Part shown: positions 6,476 to 14,823 of the stretch, piece by piece | Layout of the letters: each line of letters opens with the position of its first letter | Position numbering within the stretch: position 1 is the stretch's first letter | Assembly (NCBI RefSeq): GCF_017051705.1 | Contig: NZ_JAFIDJ010000001.1 | Coordinates: forward strand, 930,001 to 994,000 | Reading direction: 5' to 3' | DNA: 64,000 nt | Source of the DNA: Algoriphagus lutimaris | GTDB taxonomy: Bacteria; Bacteroidota; Bacteroidia; Cytophagales; Cyclobacteriaceae | Notes under the pieces: model-generated | What the model was told of the DNA's origin: nothing | Seen by the model: the letters and a program-made list of their open reading frames with translations, nothing else | Database searches by the model: none | Program-made: the position numbers and the translations under genes

Positions 6476-8581
6476 TTAAAGTGACTTTGTAATCTTATTT
6501 ATTTTCTTACTCAAATTAGAAATTGCTTTTGCATAACGTCTATCCCATTCTTCTAATTTTTCTGTCCGGTTGATGGCTACTTCATATTGGATACCTGGCA
6601 AGATCCAAGAAGCATAACCTGAGAAAGGATCATTACATACATATAAGGATTTGTACCATTCTCCATAGTACATCCCTTTCGGGTCAATCCAGCTTTTTTC
6701 TAAGCCAATCAACTTTTCATTGATTTTCTTCAACTTTTTATCAGAAACAGATCCTTTGGCCAATGCAGCATTCAAGGCTTTTTGATAAGATGTAGAACTT
6801 ACTTCAAGTTGTGCCAAAGCGGCATTTGCCTGATCAAATTCTTGAAAATCTGGAGCGATGGTTTGCACATTTTTCACAGCATTTTCGAAATGCCCTTTAA
6901 GATCCTGTGCATATCGAGGTACATCATAAGGAATCACATCTCCATTGGCTAGTCTTAAAGCTACCAGACCAAATACCTGAGCAACAGTACCCCCCATTTT
7001 AAAGCTAGGATCCACGAATTTGCTGTAGTAGTGGAAATTATCATAGTTGGAATGGTAGGGAGTCATTCCTCCAGTTCCACCACCTAGACTTGGTACGCCC
7101 ACATGCATGTAAAAGGCAATATGGTCAGAACCACCACCCAAATTACCCATTCTAGGCTCTTTATTTTTTCCTGCCCAAACTTCATAAACTGTTTTGGAAG
7201 AATCTGGATAAGCTACATCTTTCGCTGCATCCATGATGATTTTCTTTAAGGTAGGAGCAGCGGAGGCACCAAAGTTTCTTCCATTCACTCCACCGTCAAA
7301 ATTCATATAGGCTACTGCATTTGCCTTTAGCTCATCTCTCATATGTTCCACCCATTCGGTAGAACCAATCACTCCTTGCTCTTCTGCATCCCAATGACCG
7401 ATCATAATGGATCTTTCTGGAGCTTTTCCTTCTTTCACCAATTTGCCTATGGCCTCAGCTAAGGTAAGTAGCATAGCAGTACCTGAATTCGGATCAGTAG
7501 CTCCAAAGCTCCAAGCATCAAAATGGGCACCTAAGATGATCCATTCATCAGGATATTTAGAACCTTTGAATGTTCCCACCACATTATTCGCTCGGATAAA
7601 ATCAACTGGTTGATCCACCATTACACGAACTTTCAAATCAGAACCACCTTCGATCTTATAATCAAAAGGTAAACCACCCTGCCAAGCTTCAGGAACAGCC
7701 TGACCTTTCATTCTGGACAAGATTTCTTTGGCAGCACCATATCCTATAGGTGTTACTGGGATGGTATGAAAATCAACCTCTTTTGGATCTAATCTTTTTA
7801 CTTTTTTATCGCCGTCTAAAGGCAAGGCTGGCTCATTGGGAGTCAATGGATCTCCAGTCCAGTCCAAGGTCAACATGGATCCTCTTTGGATGGTAGTTTC
7901 ATTGTAATAAGGACCATCTGGATAAACCTCTCCTCTTACAAAACCATTGTCTTTAGGATCAGTGTAGACCACTAGCCCAATAGCTCCGGCTTCTTCTGCA
8001 TATTTGGCTTTATATCCCCGGAAGTTGCCCCCGTATCTAGCGATCACCACTTTTCCTGTCAAGTCAACACCCATTTCTTTGAGCTTCGCAAAGTCTTCTC
8101 TTGTACCATAGTTGACATACACCACTTCGGCTGTAACATCACCGGAACCAGAGAACGCGTTGAAACCTAAGTACAATCTCTTATCTGCTGAAAAAGGATC
8201 TTCATCTAAAATAGCTTCCTGTTGAGAAAGTGTCATTTTCACAGGAGATACAATTTCCAAATGAGATTCTCCCGGGTGATTGGGAAGGTATACATCATAA
8301 GGATACAATTTCGTATCCATACCTGCTTCAGTCATTACCTTGGCCATGTACTGCTGAACCAGTTCGTTTTCTGGTGTCCCTGCAATGTGCGGATTTTTAG
8401 TAATTTCTTTTAAGTGTACTTTGAAACTGCTAAAATCCACAGCATCCAGGTACTCTTTTTCAATGGCCTTTTGCTTCTCCAAATGACTTTGAAAAAAACC
8501 ATCTTGGGCTTGAGCTGAAAGCGCCAAAGCCAAGCTTCCTAAAACCAAGGATTTCTTGGGGTTGAATTTAAATTTACTCAT
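6476..8581 (-). CDS. Secreted M28 metallopeptidase (glutamate carboxypeptidase II-like)
   Basis: The product is 701 aa with a signal peptide (residues 1-26, ending AQAQD). A PA domain sits at about 140-245. The M28 catalytic domain follows, with di-zinc ligands readable as His353 (GAHFDAW), Asp363 (TDPNSG), Glu400/Glu401 (WDAEE; base and ligand), Asp429 (NFDG) and His487 (GGGSDH). The last 150 residues match the helical transferrin-receptor-type dimerisation domain. This is the full GCPII/plasma glutamate carboxypeptidase layout, so it should cleave peptides or acidic dipeptides in the periplasm or outside. The start overlaps the end of the upstream NlpC/P60 gene by 8 bases, implying co-transcription and translational coupling. 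Confidence 0.93.
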   Translation of the reverse strand: MSKFKFNPKKSLVLGSLALALSAQAQDGFFQSHLEKQKAIEKEYLDAVDFSSFKVHLKEITKNPHIAGTPENELVQQYMAKVMTEAGMDTKLYPYDVYLPNHPGESHLEIVSPVKMTLSQQEAILDEDPFSADKRLYLGFNAFSGSGDVTAEVVYVNYGTREDFAKLKEMGVDLTGKVVIARYGGNFRGYKAKYAEEAGAIGLVVYTDPKDNGFVRGEVYPDGPYYNETTIQRGSMLTLDWTGDPLTPNEPALPLDGDKKVKRLDPKEVDFHTIPVTPIGYGAAKEILSRMKGQAVPEAWQGGLPFDYKIEGGSDLKVRVMVDQPVDFIRANNVVGTFKGSKYPDEWIILGAHFDAWSFGATDPNSGTAMLLTLAEAIGKLVKEGKAPERSIMIGHWDAEEQGVIGSTEWVEHMRDELKANAVAYMNFDGGVNGRNFGASAAPTLKKIIMDAAKDVAYPDSSKTVYEVWAGKNKEPRMGNLGGGSDHIAFYMHVGVPSLGGGTGGMTPYHSNYDNFHYYSKFVDPSFKMGGTVAQVFGLVALRLANGDVIPYDVPRYAQDLKGHFENAVKNVQTIAPDFQEFDQANAALAQLEVSSTSYQKALNAALAKGSVSDKKLKKINEKLIGLEKSWIDPKGMYYGEWYKSLYVCNDPFSGYASWILPGIQYEVAINRTEKLEEWDRRYAKAISNLSKKINKITKSL

Positions 8582-9737
8582 TGGTTAAAAGTTCTGAGAC
8601 GGAAATAACCCCGTCAGATTTTTGGTTGATAATTCGTTTAGTTCTTAAATATCGATTGAGTTCGTACTCATCGAAATTGGGGCTATTTGGGTCAAAACTT
8701 GAGATTCTTACTCTACCTCTGGAGTGGATAAATTCATTGTTTCCAATCCACATACCTACATGGACCACTCGCTCTTTTTTATCTTCAGAGGCTTTCTCTC
8801 CAAAGAAAAGGAGGTCACCTACTTCTAAATTTTCCCAGTTTTTATCGGTATCTACTTCTTCTCCTTCATGAACTTGTTGAGAAGCATCTCTTGGAATTAC
8901 CTGTCCGTTGAGGTAATAAATGGTTTTGGTAAATCCGCTACAGTCTACTCCTTTGATGGAAGTACCTCCCCATAAATAGGGCACGCCCAGCATTTGCTTG
9001 GCTGTAGAGATCAATTGGTCCGGATTGGTACTTCTAGTAGCCAACCAATCTTCCAGCAACAGACTTTCTTTAGACGGAATATAACCAATTCTACCATCCG
9101 GTAAGCTAACTTCCAGGTAATTATGATTTTCTCCTTCCAAGTTCAAAATATCTCCAGCTACTACATCCGAAACCATTTCCTCTTGTGCAGGACTGGTCCA
9201 AACATGGCCAGTTAATTTGGTATAAACTACTTTCGGTTGAACATGCCATTCTTCCAACTCTTCAGGACTCATCAATTGAATTCCGGCCCGATCCACCCAT
9301 GATAAGTAGCCATCTGGAGTTTGAACCAAAAACCATCCTTCTGACTCTTTCAATACATTCAAAGGGGTGCCCATTAATGCTTGGGTAGCCAATTCTGCTG
9401 AATGCTTTGGGTTACTTCTGATATTGGCAACTGAAATGGTCACCAATGCTTTGGTATTATTTCCTAAAGCTTCTTCTGGTAATTGTTTGACTGCATTTAC
9501 ATATTTAATTTCCTGCTTGTTTAATTCAGCAAGAAAGTTTCCCAAACCTTCTATTTGATCCGTTTCACCTTTCAAAGAATCATTTTCAAATTGAATGTCC
9601 CAGAGTGCAACTCTTTTGTCCGGAGCTAATTCTGAGCGGTAAGTTTCAATTAAATTCTGTACTTCTTTGTCATGATTTTCTTGACAGGCAAAAGCAAGGG
9701 AGAGTAGGGGAATTAGTAAAGAATAATTTTTCTTCAT
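8574..9737 (-). CDS. NlpC/P60 cysteine peptidase lipoprotein with SH3 domains
   Basis: The product is 387 aa. The N-terminus MKKNYSLLIPLLSLAFAC gives a lipobox with Cys18. Two bacterial SH3-like modules follow (about 95-155 and 165-225), and the NlpC/P60 domain spans about 235-365 with the catalytic Cys266 in VDCSGF, His326 in HVGMWIG and a further His338 in FIHS. Enzymes of this architecture (YkfC/YgjC type) cleave gamma-D-Glu-diamino-acid bonds in cell-wall peptides, often for muropeptide recycling. The gene precedes the M28 peptidase and overlaps it by 8 bases, which supports a shared role in peptide breakdown. Confidence 0.92.
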   Translation of the reverse strand: MKKNYSLLIPLLSLAFACQENHDKEVQNLIETYRSELAPDKRVALWDIQFENDSLKGETDQIEGLGNFLAELNKQEIKYVNAVKQLPEEALGNNTKALVTISVANIRSNPKHSAELATQALMGTPLNVLKESEGWFLVQTPDGYLSWVDRAGIQLMSPEELEEWHVQPKVVYTKLTGHVWTSPAQEEMVSDVVAGDILNLEGENHNYLEVSLPDGRIGYIPSKESLLLEDWLATRSTNPDQLISTAKQMLGVPYLWGGTSIKGVDCSGFTKTIYYLNGQVIPRDASQQVHEGEEVDTDKNWENLEVGDLLFFGEKASEDKKERVVHVGMWIGNNEFIHSRGRVRISSFDPNSPNFDEYELNRYLRTKRIINQKSDGVISVSELLTNE

Positions 9738-9754
9738 GTGGGAATATAAAGCAA

Positions 9755-9791
9755 AAAAAAACTACAAGAAACCCCAACCTGACAGTTGGGG
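9755..9791 (-). terminator. Rho-independent terminator of the amidohydrolase operon
   Basis: On the reverse strand CCCCAAC and GTTGGGG (9772-9778 and 9785-9791) form a 7 bp stem with a 6-base loop, followed by TTTCTTGTAG and then a run of nine T. It lies just after the last amidohydrolase gene and before the NlpC/P60 gene. Confidence 0.85.
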
Positions 9792-9822
9792 CTTAATGTA
9801 GTTTTATTGGAAACAATAGATC

Positions 9823-11124
9823 TTAATTAGCCTTTAGTCCAGGAGAACGATCCAAAAACTCTTGGTACAACCTGATATGTCTATTGGACAATGGAATTTT
9901 ATATCCATTGATGAATACATGCATAATTTGGGCTTTCGTCTCAAATGGATCCTCGGTAGAAACGATCAAGTTGGCTACTTTACCAGCTTCCACAGAACCA
10001 TACATATCTGATAAACCAAAGATTTCAGCTGGATTAATGGTTACTGCTTTCCAAGCTTCCTCTTTACCCATTCCATAAGCAGCAGCAAATGCAGCATGGA
10101 AAGGAAGATTTCTTACGTTTTCTTCTTCGTTGGTTCTAATTGCTACTTTCACACCAGCCTTCGCCATTTTGCCTGGATTGGTATATGCAGCATCATAACG
10201 ATCCGACTGACGGGTAGGAAGTTCCTGTACAGGGCCTGCCAAAACTGGAATCCCTGCCTCGGCAATTTCACCCGCAACTCTCCATCCTTCAGCTACACCT
10301 GAGAAGATGAATTTTGCATCTTTACCTTCAATCCACTTCAACGCATTTTGGATGTCACCAGCAGCATTAACTTCGATCATCATCGGTAATTCACCAGAAA
10401 TTACTTTTGCCATCTGGTCCATTTCTGGATAGTATTCTAAAGTAGCGCCTGCACTTTTAAGCTGATGATAGGTTTGGGCTTTTTCCCAAACCTCATTTGC
10501 TTCTTTTAGTGCTTTTTCATTATCCTTTTTGATGTCCTCATCAGATCTTCTATCAAATCTTCCTCTTCTAGCAGAAGAAGGGAAGTTCATCACTACAGCT
10601 TTGAAACCAGCATACATTTGATCCGGAGTATATCCTACTAAATTGATCAATGCAGCGGTACCAGGAAACAGACCCCCAGATGGGATGGTCAGGGTGGTAG
10701 TAACACCAGAAACTCGGGTAACCGGGATGGCTTCAGAATTAGGGTTGACTGCCGTCAAGGCCTGCATATTAGGAGATACATTCCCGACTTCAGAATAATC
10801 ATTGGTTTCTGCTACTGAGCTTACTTCCACCAAACCAAGTCTGGTGCCACTGTCAATCATACCTGGATAGATAAACATTCCAGTACAATCGATCACTTCA
10901 GCTCCATCTGCGGAGATATTTGTGCCCACCTGGGCAATTTTTCCATCTTCTACCAATACCGAAGTATTGGACAATGTGCCTTTGGTGATGGTCACCACGG
11001 TTGCATTCTGCAACAAGAACTTTCCTGAGCGAGGTTTTACAAATTCCCCATCAATTTGAGCCATTGCCATTAGTGGCAAGAAGGCCATCAGGAAGGCGAA
11101 AAAGGCTTTAGTCATTCTTTTCAT
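9823..11124 (-). CDS. Amidohydrolase-family protein lacking the metal-binding motif (paralog 3 of operon)
   Basis: The start is placed at the ATG 11124 (MKRMTKAFF), with AGAAGAC just upstream and a proper signal peptide ending AMAQ; an open frame further upstream would overlap the preceding gene by 83 bases. The product is 433 aa with the composite amidohydrolase beta-sandwich (GKFLLQNATVVTITKGTL) and barrel. At the place of the D-x-H-x-H motif it reads GMIDSGTRLG (residues 88-97), and the later histidines and aspartate are replaced too (MIEVNAAGD, FIFSGVAEG, RTNEEE). It should therefore not bind metals normally. It may be a structural partner of the active middle paralog. It keeps the C-terminal HVFINGYKI strand. 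Confidence 0.88.
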   Translation of the reverse strand: MKRMTKAFFAFLMAFLPLMAMAQIDGEFVKPRSGKFLLQNATVVTITKGTLSNTSVLVEDGKIAQVGTNISADGAEVIDCTGMFIYPGMIDSGTRLGLVEVSSVAETNDYSEVGNVSPNMQALTAVNPNSEAIPVTRVSGVTTTLTIPSGGLFPGTAALINLVGYTPDQMYAGFKAVVMNFPSSARRGRFDRRSDEDIKKDNEKALKEANEVWEKAQTYHQLKSAGATLEYYPEMDQMAKVISGELPMMIEVNAAGDIQNALKWIEGKDAKFIFSGVAEGWRVAGEIAEAGIPVLAGPVQELPTRQSDRYDAAYTNPGKMAKAGVKVAIRTNEEENVRNLPFHAAFAAAYGMGKEEAWKAVTINPAEIFGLSDMYGSVEAGKVANLIVSTEDPFETKAQIMHVFINGYKIPLSNRHIRLYQEFLDRSPGLKAN

Positions 11125-11146
11125 GTCTTCTATTGATTTTGGAGAA

Positions 11147-12532
11147 TTAATAATTGGTGTTAAATAAAGTTTTAGAAATGTCAGAGAAATACAATTCGGT
11201 TCCCTGCATACACTGATGATCTTCTTCAATCATAAAGATGGGCTCTACCATTTCAGTAGGACTTACTCTAAGGCGTTGATCGTCTTCATCTGTTTCGATA
11301 TCAAAGTATTTTACTCCATCTACGTAGGTTTGTTGAGGTTTTGCATATACTGATAAAGGATGGCCTTCAAAAATGACCAAATCAGCCTGCTTACCTACTT
11401 CAATGGAACCTACTTTATCAGCTATTCCCAATTGTCTCGCAGGGTTGATGGTGATCATTGAAAGCGCTTGCTCATCAGTCATTCCTCCATAACGTTGGGT
11501 TTTTGCTGCCTCATGGTATAGGTGACGGATTAATTCAGCTGAATCAGAGTTAATGGAGGTAATGGCTCCATTCTCAGTTAAGATAGCCGCGTTGAAAGCA
11601 GTAGAATAATACACTTCAAACTTGTAAGCCCACCAATCTGCAAATACAGAAGCTCCCATGGTGTATTCTGCAATTTCAGGAGCTACTTTAAAGCCTTCAT
11701 TGGTATGCTGGAAAACCAGTTTGTCAATGCCAAAATCTCTAGCCACGTTAATCAACATGTAGATTTCATCAGCTCGGTAGGAGTGACAGTGAATGATGAT
11801 TTTTCCTTCCAAAATATCTACCAAAGTCTGAAGACGCTCATCGTATTCTGGAGCTACCTCTGTATTTCCTTTTTGAGAGGAGGCTTGATTGTAATCTTCC
11901 CAAGCTTTCTTGTATTGAAGTGCTTCGTTAAATCCATTTCTTAGAATGGCTTCCACACCCATTCTTGTTCTTGGCTGGGTTCCTTTTCCTCTACCATGGA
12001 CTCTGGTTGGGTTTTCACCTAAAGCAAATTTGATGGTTCTTGGAGCATCTTGCATGATGATATCAGCAGGATCTTCAGATCCCCAACGATGCTTTAAAGT
12101 AACATTTTGTCCACCCACCACATTGGCGGAACCATGCATTGCGTGGGAGATGGTTACACCACCTGCCAAAGCTCTGTAAATTCCTACTTCAAATGGGTTG
12201 ACTACGTCTCTCATTCTTACCTCTGCCACAATAGGAGCAGTGGCTTCATTGACTACATCTAATGCTACGTGAGAGTGTGCGTCAATGATACCTGGCATCA
12301 GGTATTTTCCAGTGGCATCCACTGTCTCCACTCCGGAAGGAGCAGAAAGGTTTTGACCAACTTGCTTGATGATTCCGTCTTGAACCAAAACATCGGAATT
12401 TTCTAGAGTTCCTTCAGTTACGGTCAATACGGTTGCATTTTTTATCAGAACGCTACCTTTTTTGGTTTGAGCTGAAGCATAAGTAATACTCAGTCCCAAC
12501 AAAGCAGCAAGAAAATAATTGAATTTTTTCAT
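11147..12532 (-). CDS. Secreted amidohydrolase with intact metal ligands (paralog 2 of operon)
   Basis: The product is 461 aa with a signal peptide ending YASAQ. It has the amidohydrolase superfamily layout. The HxH pair is His86/His88 (GIIDAHSHVA), further ligands fit His248 or His250 (IIIHCHS) and His276 (VFQHTNEG), and the catalytic aspartate fits Asp330 (INSDSAE). The relatives are imidazolonepropionase-like or prolidase-like hydrolases that split cyclic amides or dipeptides; the substrate is not inferable. It is the second gene of three, 4 bases after paralog 1 and 22 bases before paralog 3. Confidence 0.93.
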   Translation of the reverse strand: MKKFNYFLAALLGLSITYASAQTKKGSVLIKNATVLTVTEGTLENSDVLVQDGIIKQVGQNLSAPSGVETVDATGKYLMPGIIDAHSHVALDVVNEATAPIVAEVRMRDVVNPFEVGIYRALAGGVTISHAMHGSANVVGGQNVTLKHRWGSEDPADIIMQDAPRTIKFALGENPTRVHGRGKGTQPRTRMGVEAILRNGFNEALQYKKAWEDYNQASSQKGNTEVAPEYDERLQTLVDILEGKIIIHCHSYRADEIYMLINVARDFGIDKLVFQHTNEGFKVAPEIAEYTMGASVFADWWAYKFEVYYSTAFNAAILTENGAITSINSDSAELIRHLYHEAAKTQRYGGMTDEQALSMITINPARQLGIADKVGSIEVGKQADLVIFEGHPLSVYAKPQQTYVDGVKYFDIETDEDDQRLRVSPTEMVEPIFMIEEDHQCMQGTELYFSDISKTLFNTNY

Positions 12533-12536
12533 GTCT

Positions 12537-14231
12537 TTACTTGATTGCGATTAAGGTTGGGTTAAGTGTTGCTTTAAAGGGGAATGAACCGAATTGAGCT
12601 ACCGACATGGTACCATCGTAACTTTCTCCTTCTACTTCTCCAGATACGTTAATGGTAATATCATTTCCTCCCGCATCAATATTGAAAGAGAATGTCAAGT
12701 TCTTTCCATTGACATTAATATCTTCTAAATCAGTATTTATTTTACCAGCTCCGGCAGGGTTGTCCAAGGAGATGGAACCTGAATAATTGGAGCCATCCTG
12801 TACAATTTCAAAAGTGCCTCCAGAGCTTCCAGCTGGTGATTCAGTTTCATAATTCCAGTTGCCAGCTACTTTAGCAGCACCTTCAGAATCTTCGTTGCCA
12901 GCTTTTTTCTTAGGTTTGGTATCAAACTCAAAAATATATCCATCAACCACCACATGTTTGATTTGGCTGTCCTTGGCAAATAGTTGATCAGTGGTAATCA
13001 CCAAGTTGGCCATTTTACCTTTTTCTATGGTGCCTGCCACTCTGCTCATTCCCAATACACTTGCTGCATTGGTGGTTAATGCTGCAAGAGCACCTTCCTC
13101 ACTTAGTCCATGCTCAATCATAGAGCTAAGAACCTTCATCACCTCACCAGACTTGGTGCCTTTGGTAGTGAATGCAAATGGCACTCCTGCTTTTTCTAAT
13201 AATCCAGCCTGTTTGATCGCATTGTCATAAGCTTCCTGGACTCTGGAATATTGAGCTTTGGTAGCCTCATCTACTTCCTCTTTTTGAGCTTTGATCGCTT
13301 TATCATCAGGAATTTCCAAACTGATTAATACAGGTACGTTTGCTGCTTTAATCACATCGATCACATTGGCATAATCATTTAAGCCAGTTAAAATCAATTG
13401 GAAGCCCAATTCCTTCTGTAAGCTAATAGCTCTTCTAACTTCCAATTCAGACGGGGCAGTATACATCACTGGGATTTGTCCATTGATTACTTCCATCATC
13501 GCTTGGTAGGTAGGATTGAATTCAGGCCTCACTACCCCAGAAGTCGTCTGGTATTGATTGCTTCTTCCTTGCGTTAATTTCGTGTTTTGATAGATGTCTC
13601 TGAATTTGGCCATAACACCTACAGCAGTGCCTGGATACATTCCTCTTGCCCCTCTAAAACTAGAAACCAAGGCAGTATTCGTTTTCAATACATTGGTAGA
13701 GTATTCAGATCCAAAAACTACCACAGCAGCTTTTCCAGCTATCATTCCACCATCAGGTAAAATTTGAGCGATCGTAAAACCAGCTTTTCTGAAGTCTTCT
13801 ACACTTTTGTCGTCAGCAGCATACTGATCCACAGCAGATCTCCATGGAGTTATACCAGCAATTTCATCAGGAGGGTTGGCCGAGACAAAATCTTTGGGTC
13901 TTTCTGGATCCTTAGGTGCAGTGATTCCTGCGTCACTTCCTCCATCTATAAATCCAGGGTAAATGAATAGTGAATCTCCCGCGATAACCTGTGCTTCTGA
14001 TGGTAAGTTCAAGTTGGATCCTACTCCTTGAATAACTCCGTCCTTAATCAGAACCGTAGCTTTCGTTCCAGATGCGCCAGGTGCTGTGATTACTGTTGCG
14101 TTTGTAATTGCATAGGTGCTGGTGACGGGTTTTTTACCAGTAGGATCACTTTGTGCATAAAGAGAGTTGGTAGAAAACCATCCAGCGACCAATAAACCTA
14201 GAACACCCGCTTTAAGTAGTGTTTTTTTCAT
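12537..14231 (-). CDS. Amidohydrolase-family protein lacking the metal-binding motif, with C-terminal beta domain (paralog 1 of operon)
   Basis: First gene of the three, 564 aa, signal peptide ending SLYAQ. The amidohydrolase part covers about 35-440 but the HxH site reads GFIDGGSDAG (residues 93-102), and the later ligand positions read MYTAPSE, ILTGLND and FTTKGTKSG, so the metal centre is absent. After a charged linker (KPKKKAGNEDSEG) comes a domain of about 100 residues rich in Gly, Asn and beta strands, starting GNWNYETESP, that the other two paralogs lack. Secretion and operon position suggest a partner of the active enzyme. Catalysis by another mechanism cannot be excluded. Confidence 0.9.
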   Translation of the reverse strand: MKKTLLKAGVLGLLVAGWFSTNSLYAQSDPTGKKPVTSTYAITNATVITAPGASGTKATVLIKDGVIQGVGSNLNLPSEAQVIAGDSLFIYPGFIDGGSDAGITAPKDPERPKDFVSANPPDEIAGITPWRSAVDQYAADDKSVEDFRKAGFTIAQILPDGGMIAGKAAVVVFGSEYSTNVLKTNTALVSSFRGARGMYPGTAVGVMAKFRDIYQNTKLTQGRSNQYQTTSGVVRPEFNPTYQAMMEVINGQIPVMYTAPSELEVRRAISLQKELGFQLILTGLNDYANVIDVIKAANVPVLISLEIPDDKAIKAQKEEVDEATKAQYSRVQEAYDNAIKQAGLLEKAGVPFAFTTKGTKSGEVMKVLSSMIEHGLSEEGALAALTTNAASVLGMSRVAGTIEKGKMANLVITTDQLFAKDSQIKHVVVDGYIFEFDTKPKKKAGNEDSEGAAKVAGNWNYETESPAGSSGGTFEIVQDGSNYSGSISLDNPAGAGKINTDLEDINVNGKNLTFSFNIDAGGNDITINVSGEVEGESYDGTMSVAQFGSFPFKATLNPTLIAIK

Positions 14232-14408
14232 ATTGATTGATGGTTAAACATATCTAGCAAGCTAACAAAAGGCTTCACAGAATCCTTTGTTAATTATTTT
14301 TTATGGCTATTTTTTTGATTAATGGCTATTCGAGGCGTTTGAAATACTATTTATTAAACTCCAAATACAATTGCAGTTTGAAAAAAATATTTGAATGGTG
14401 AATCCTTA

Positions 14409-14437
14409 TTGTAATTAGTTTGAGAATATTATCTTTA
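14409..14437 (+). promoter_or_regulatory. Predicted Bacteroidota-type promoter of the polysaccharide cluster
   Basis: TTG at 14409-14411 is followed, after 18 bases, by TATCTTTA at 14430-14437, which differs from TAnnTTTG only at the last base. The ATG of the response regulator is 24 bases further. Spacing and position fit the Bacteroidota housekeeping sigma factor. Confidence 0.45.
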
Positions 14438-14460
14438 ACCACCAGTTCACCCTGATTATT

Positions 14461-14820
14461 ATGAAAAAAATCCTGATTATTGAGGATGATTTATTGATTT
14501 CTAGCTTAGTGGAGTTTAGGTTGAAAAAAGATGGGTATATCACTCATCTTGTTCAAGACGGTAATGAGGGTACCAAAGCTATTGAGAGTTTTGATCCCGA
14601 TTTAATCATTACCGATGTAATGATGCCTTTTAAAAGTGGTATTGAAATCATTCACTACGCTAGAAAAAATAAACCAGACACTCCCATCATTGTATTAAGT
14701 TCATTAGGGGAAGAGGAAAAGATTGTATTGGAAGCATTTAATCTCGGTGTTGCCGATTTTATTCCCAAGCCATTTAATCCCAATGAATTAGCAATTCGGG
14801 TAAAACGTATTATCAGGTAA
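14461..14820 (+). CDS. Receiver-only response regulator
   Basis: The product is 119 aa and consists of a single receiver domain with no output domain. The acid pocket is Glu8/Asp9/Asp10 (IIEDD), the phosphorylation site is Asp52 (LIITDVMMP), the switch serine is Ser80/Ser81 (VLSS), and the conserved lysine is Lys103 (IPKPF). No histidine kinase is adjacent. It is the first gene of a five-gene block; the next start follows three bases after its stop. In this setting it probably controls activity of the downstream glycan synthase by protein contact, perhaps through the HEAT-repeat protein, rather than transcription. That role is inference. Confidence 0.93.
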   Translation: MKKILIIEDDLLISSLVEFRLKKDGYITHLVQDGNEGTKAIESFDPDLIITDVMMPFKSGIEIIHYARKNKPDTPIIVLSSLGEEEKIVLEAFNLGVADFIPKPFNPNELAIRVKRIIR

Positions 14821-14823
14821 TAT

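Noticed and set aside
6283-6492. Forward frame of 69 codons from a TTG
   Set aside because: It runs through the terminator stem and into the end of the convergent peptidase gene; treated as part of a decayed fragment instead.
9823-11229. Longer start for the third amidohydrolase gene
   Set aside because: It would overlap the upstream gene by 83 bases and place non-signal residues before a good signal peptide; the ATG at 11124 is better.
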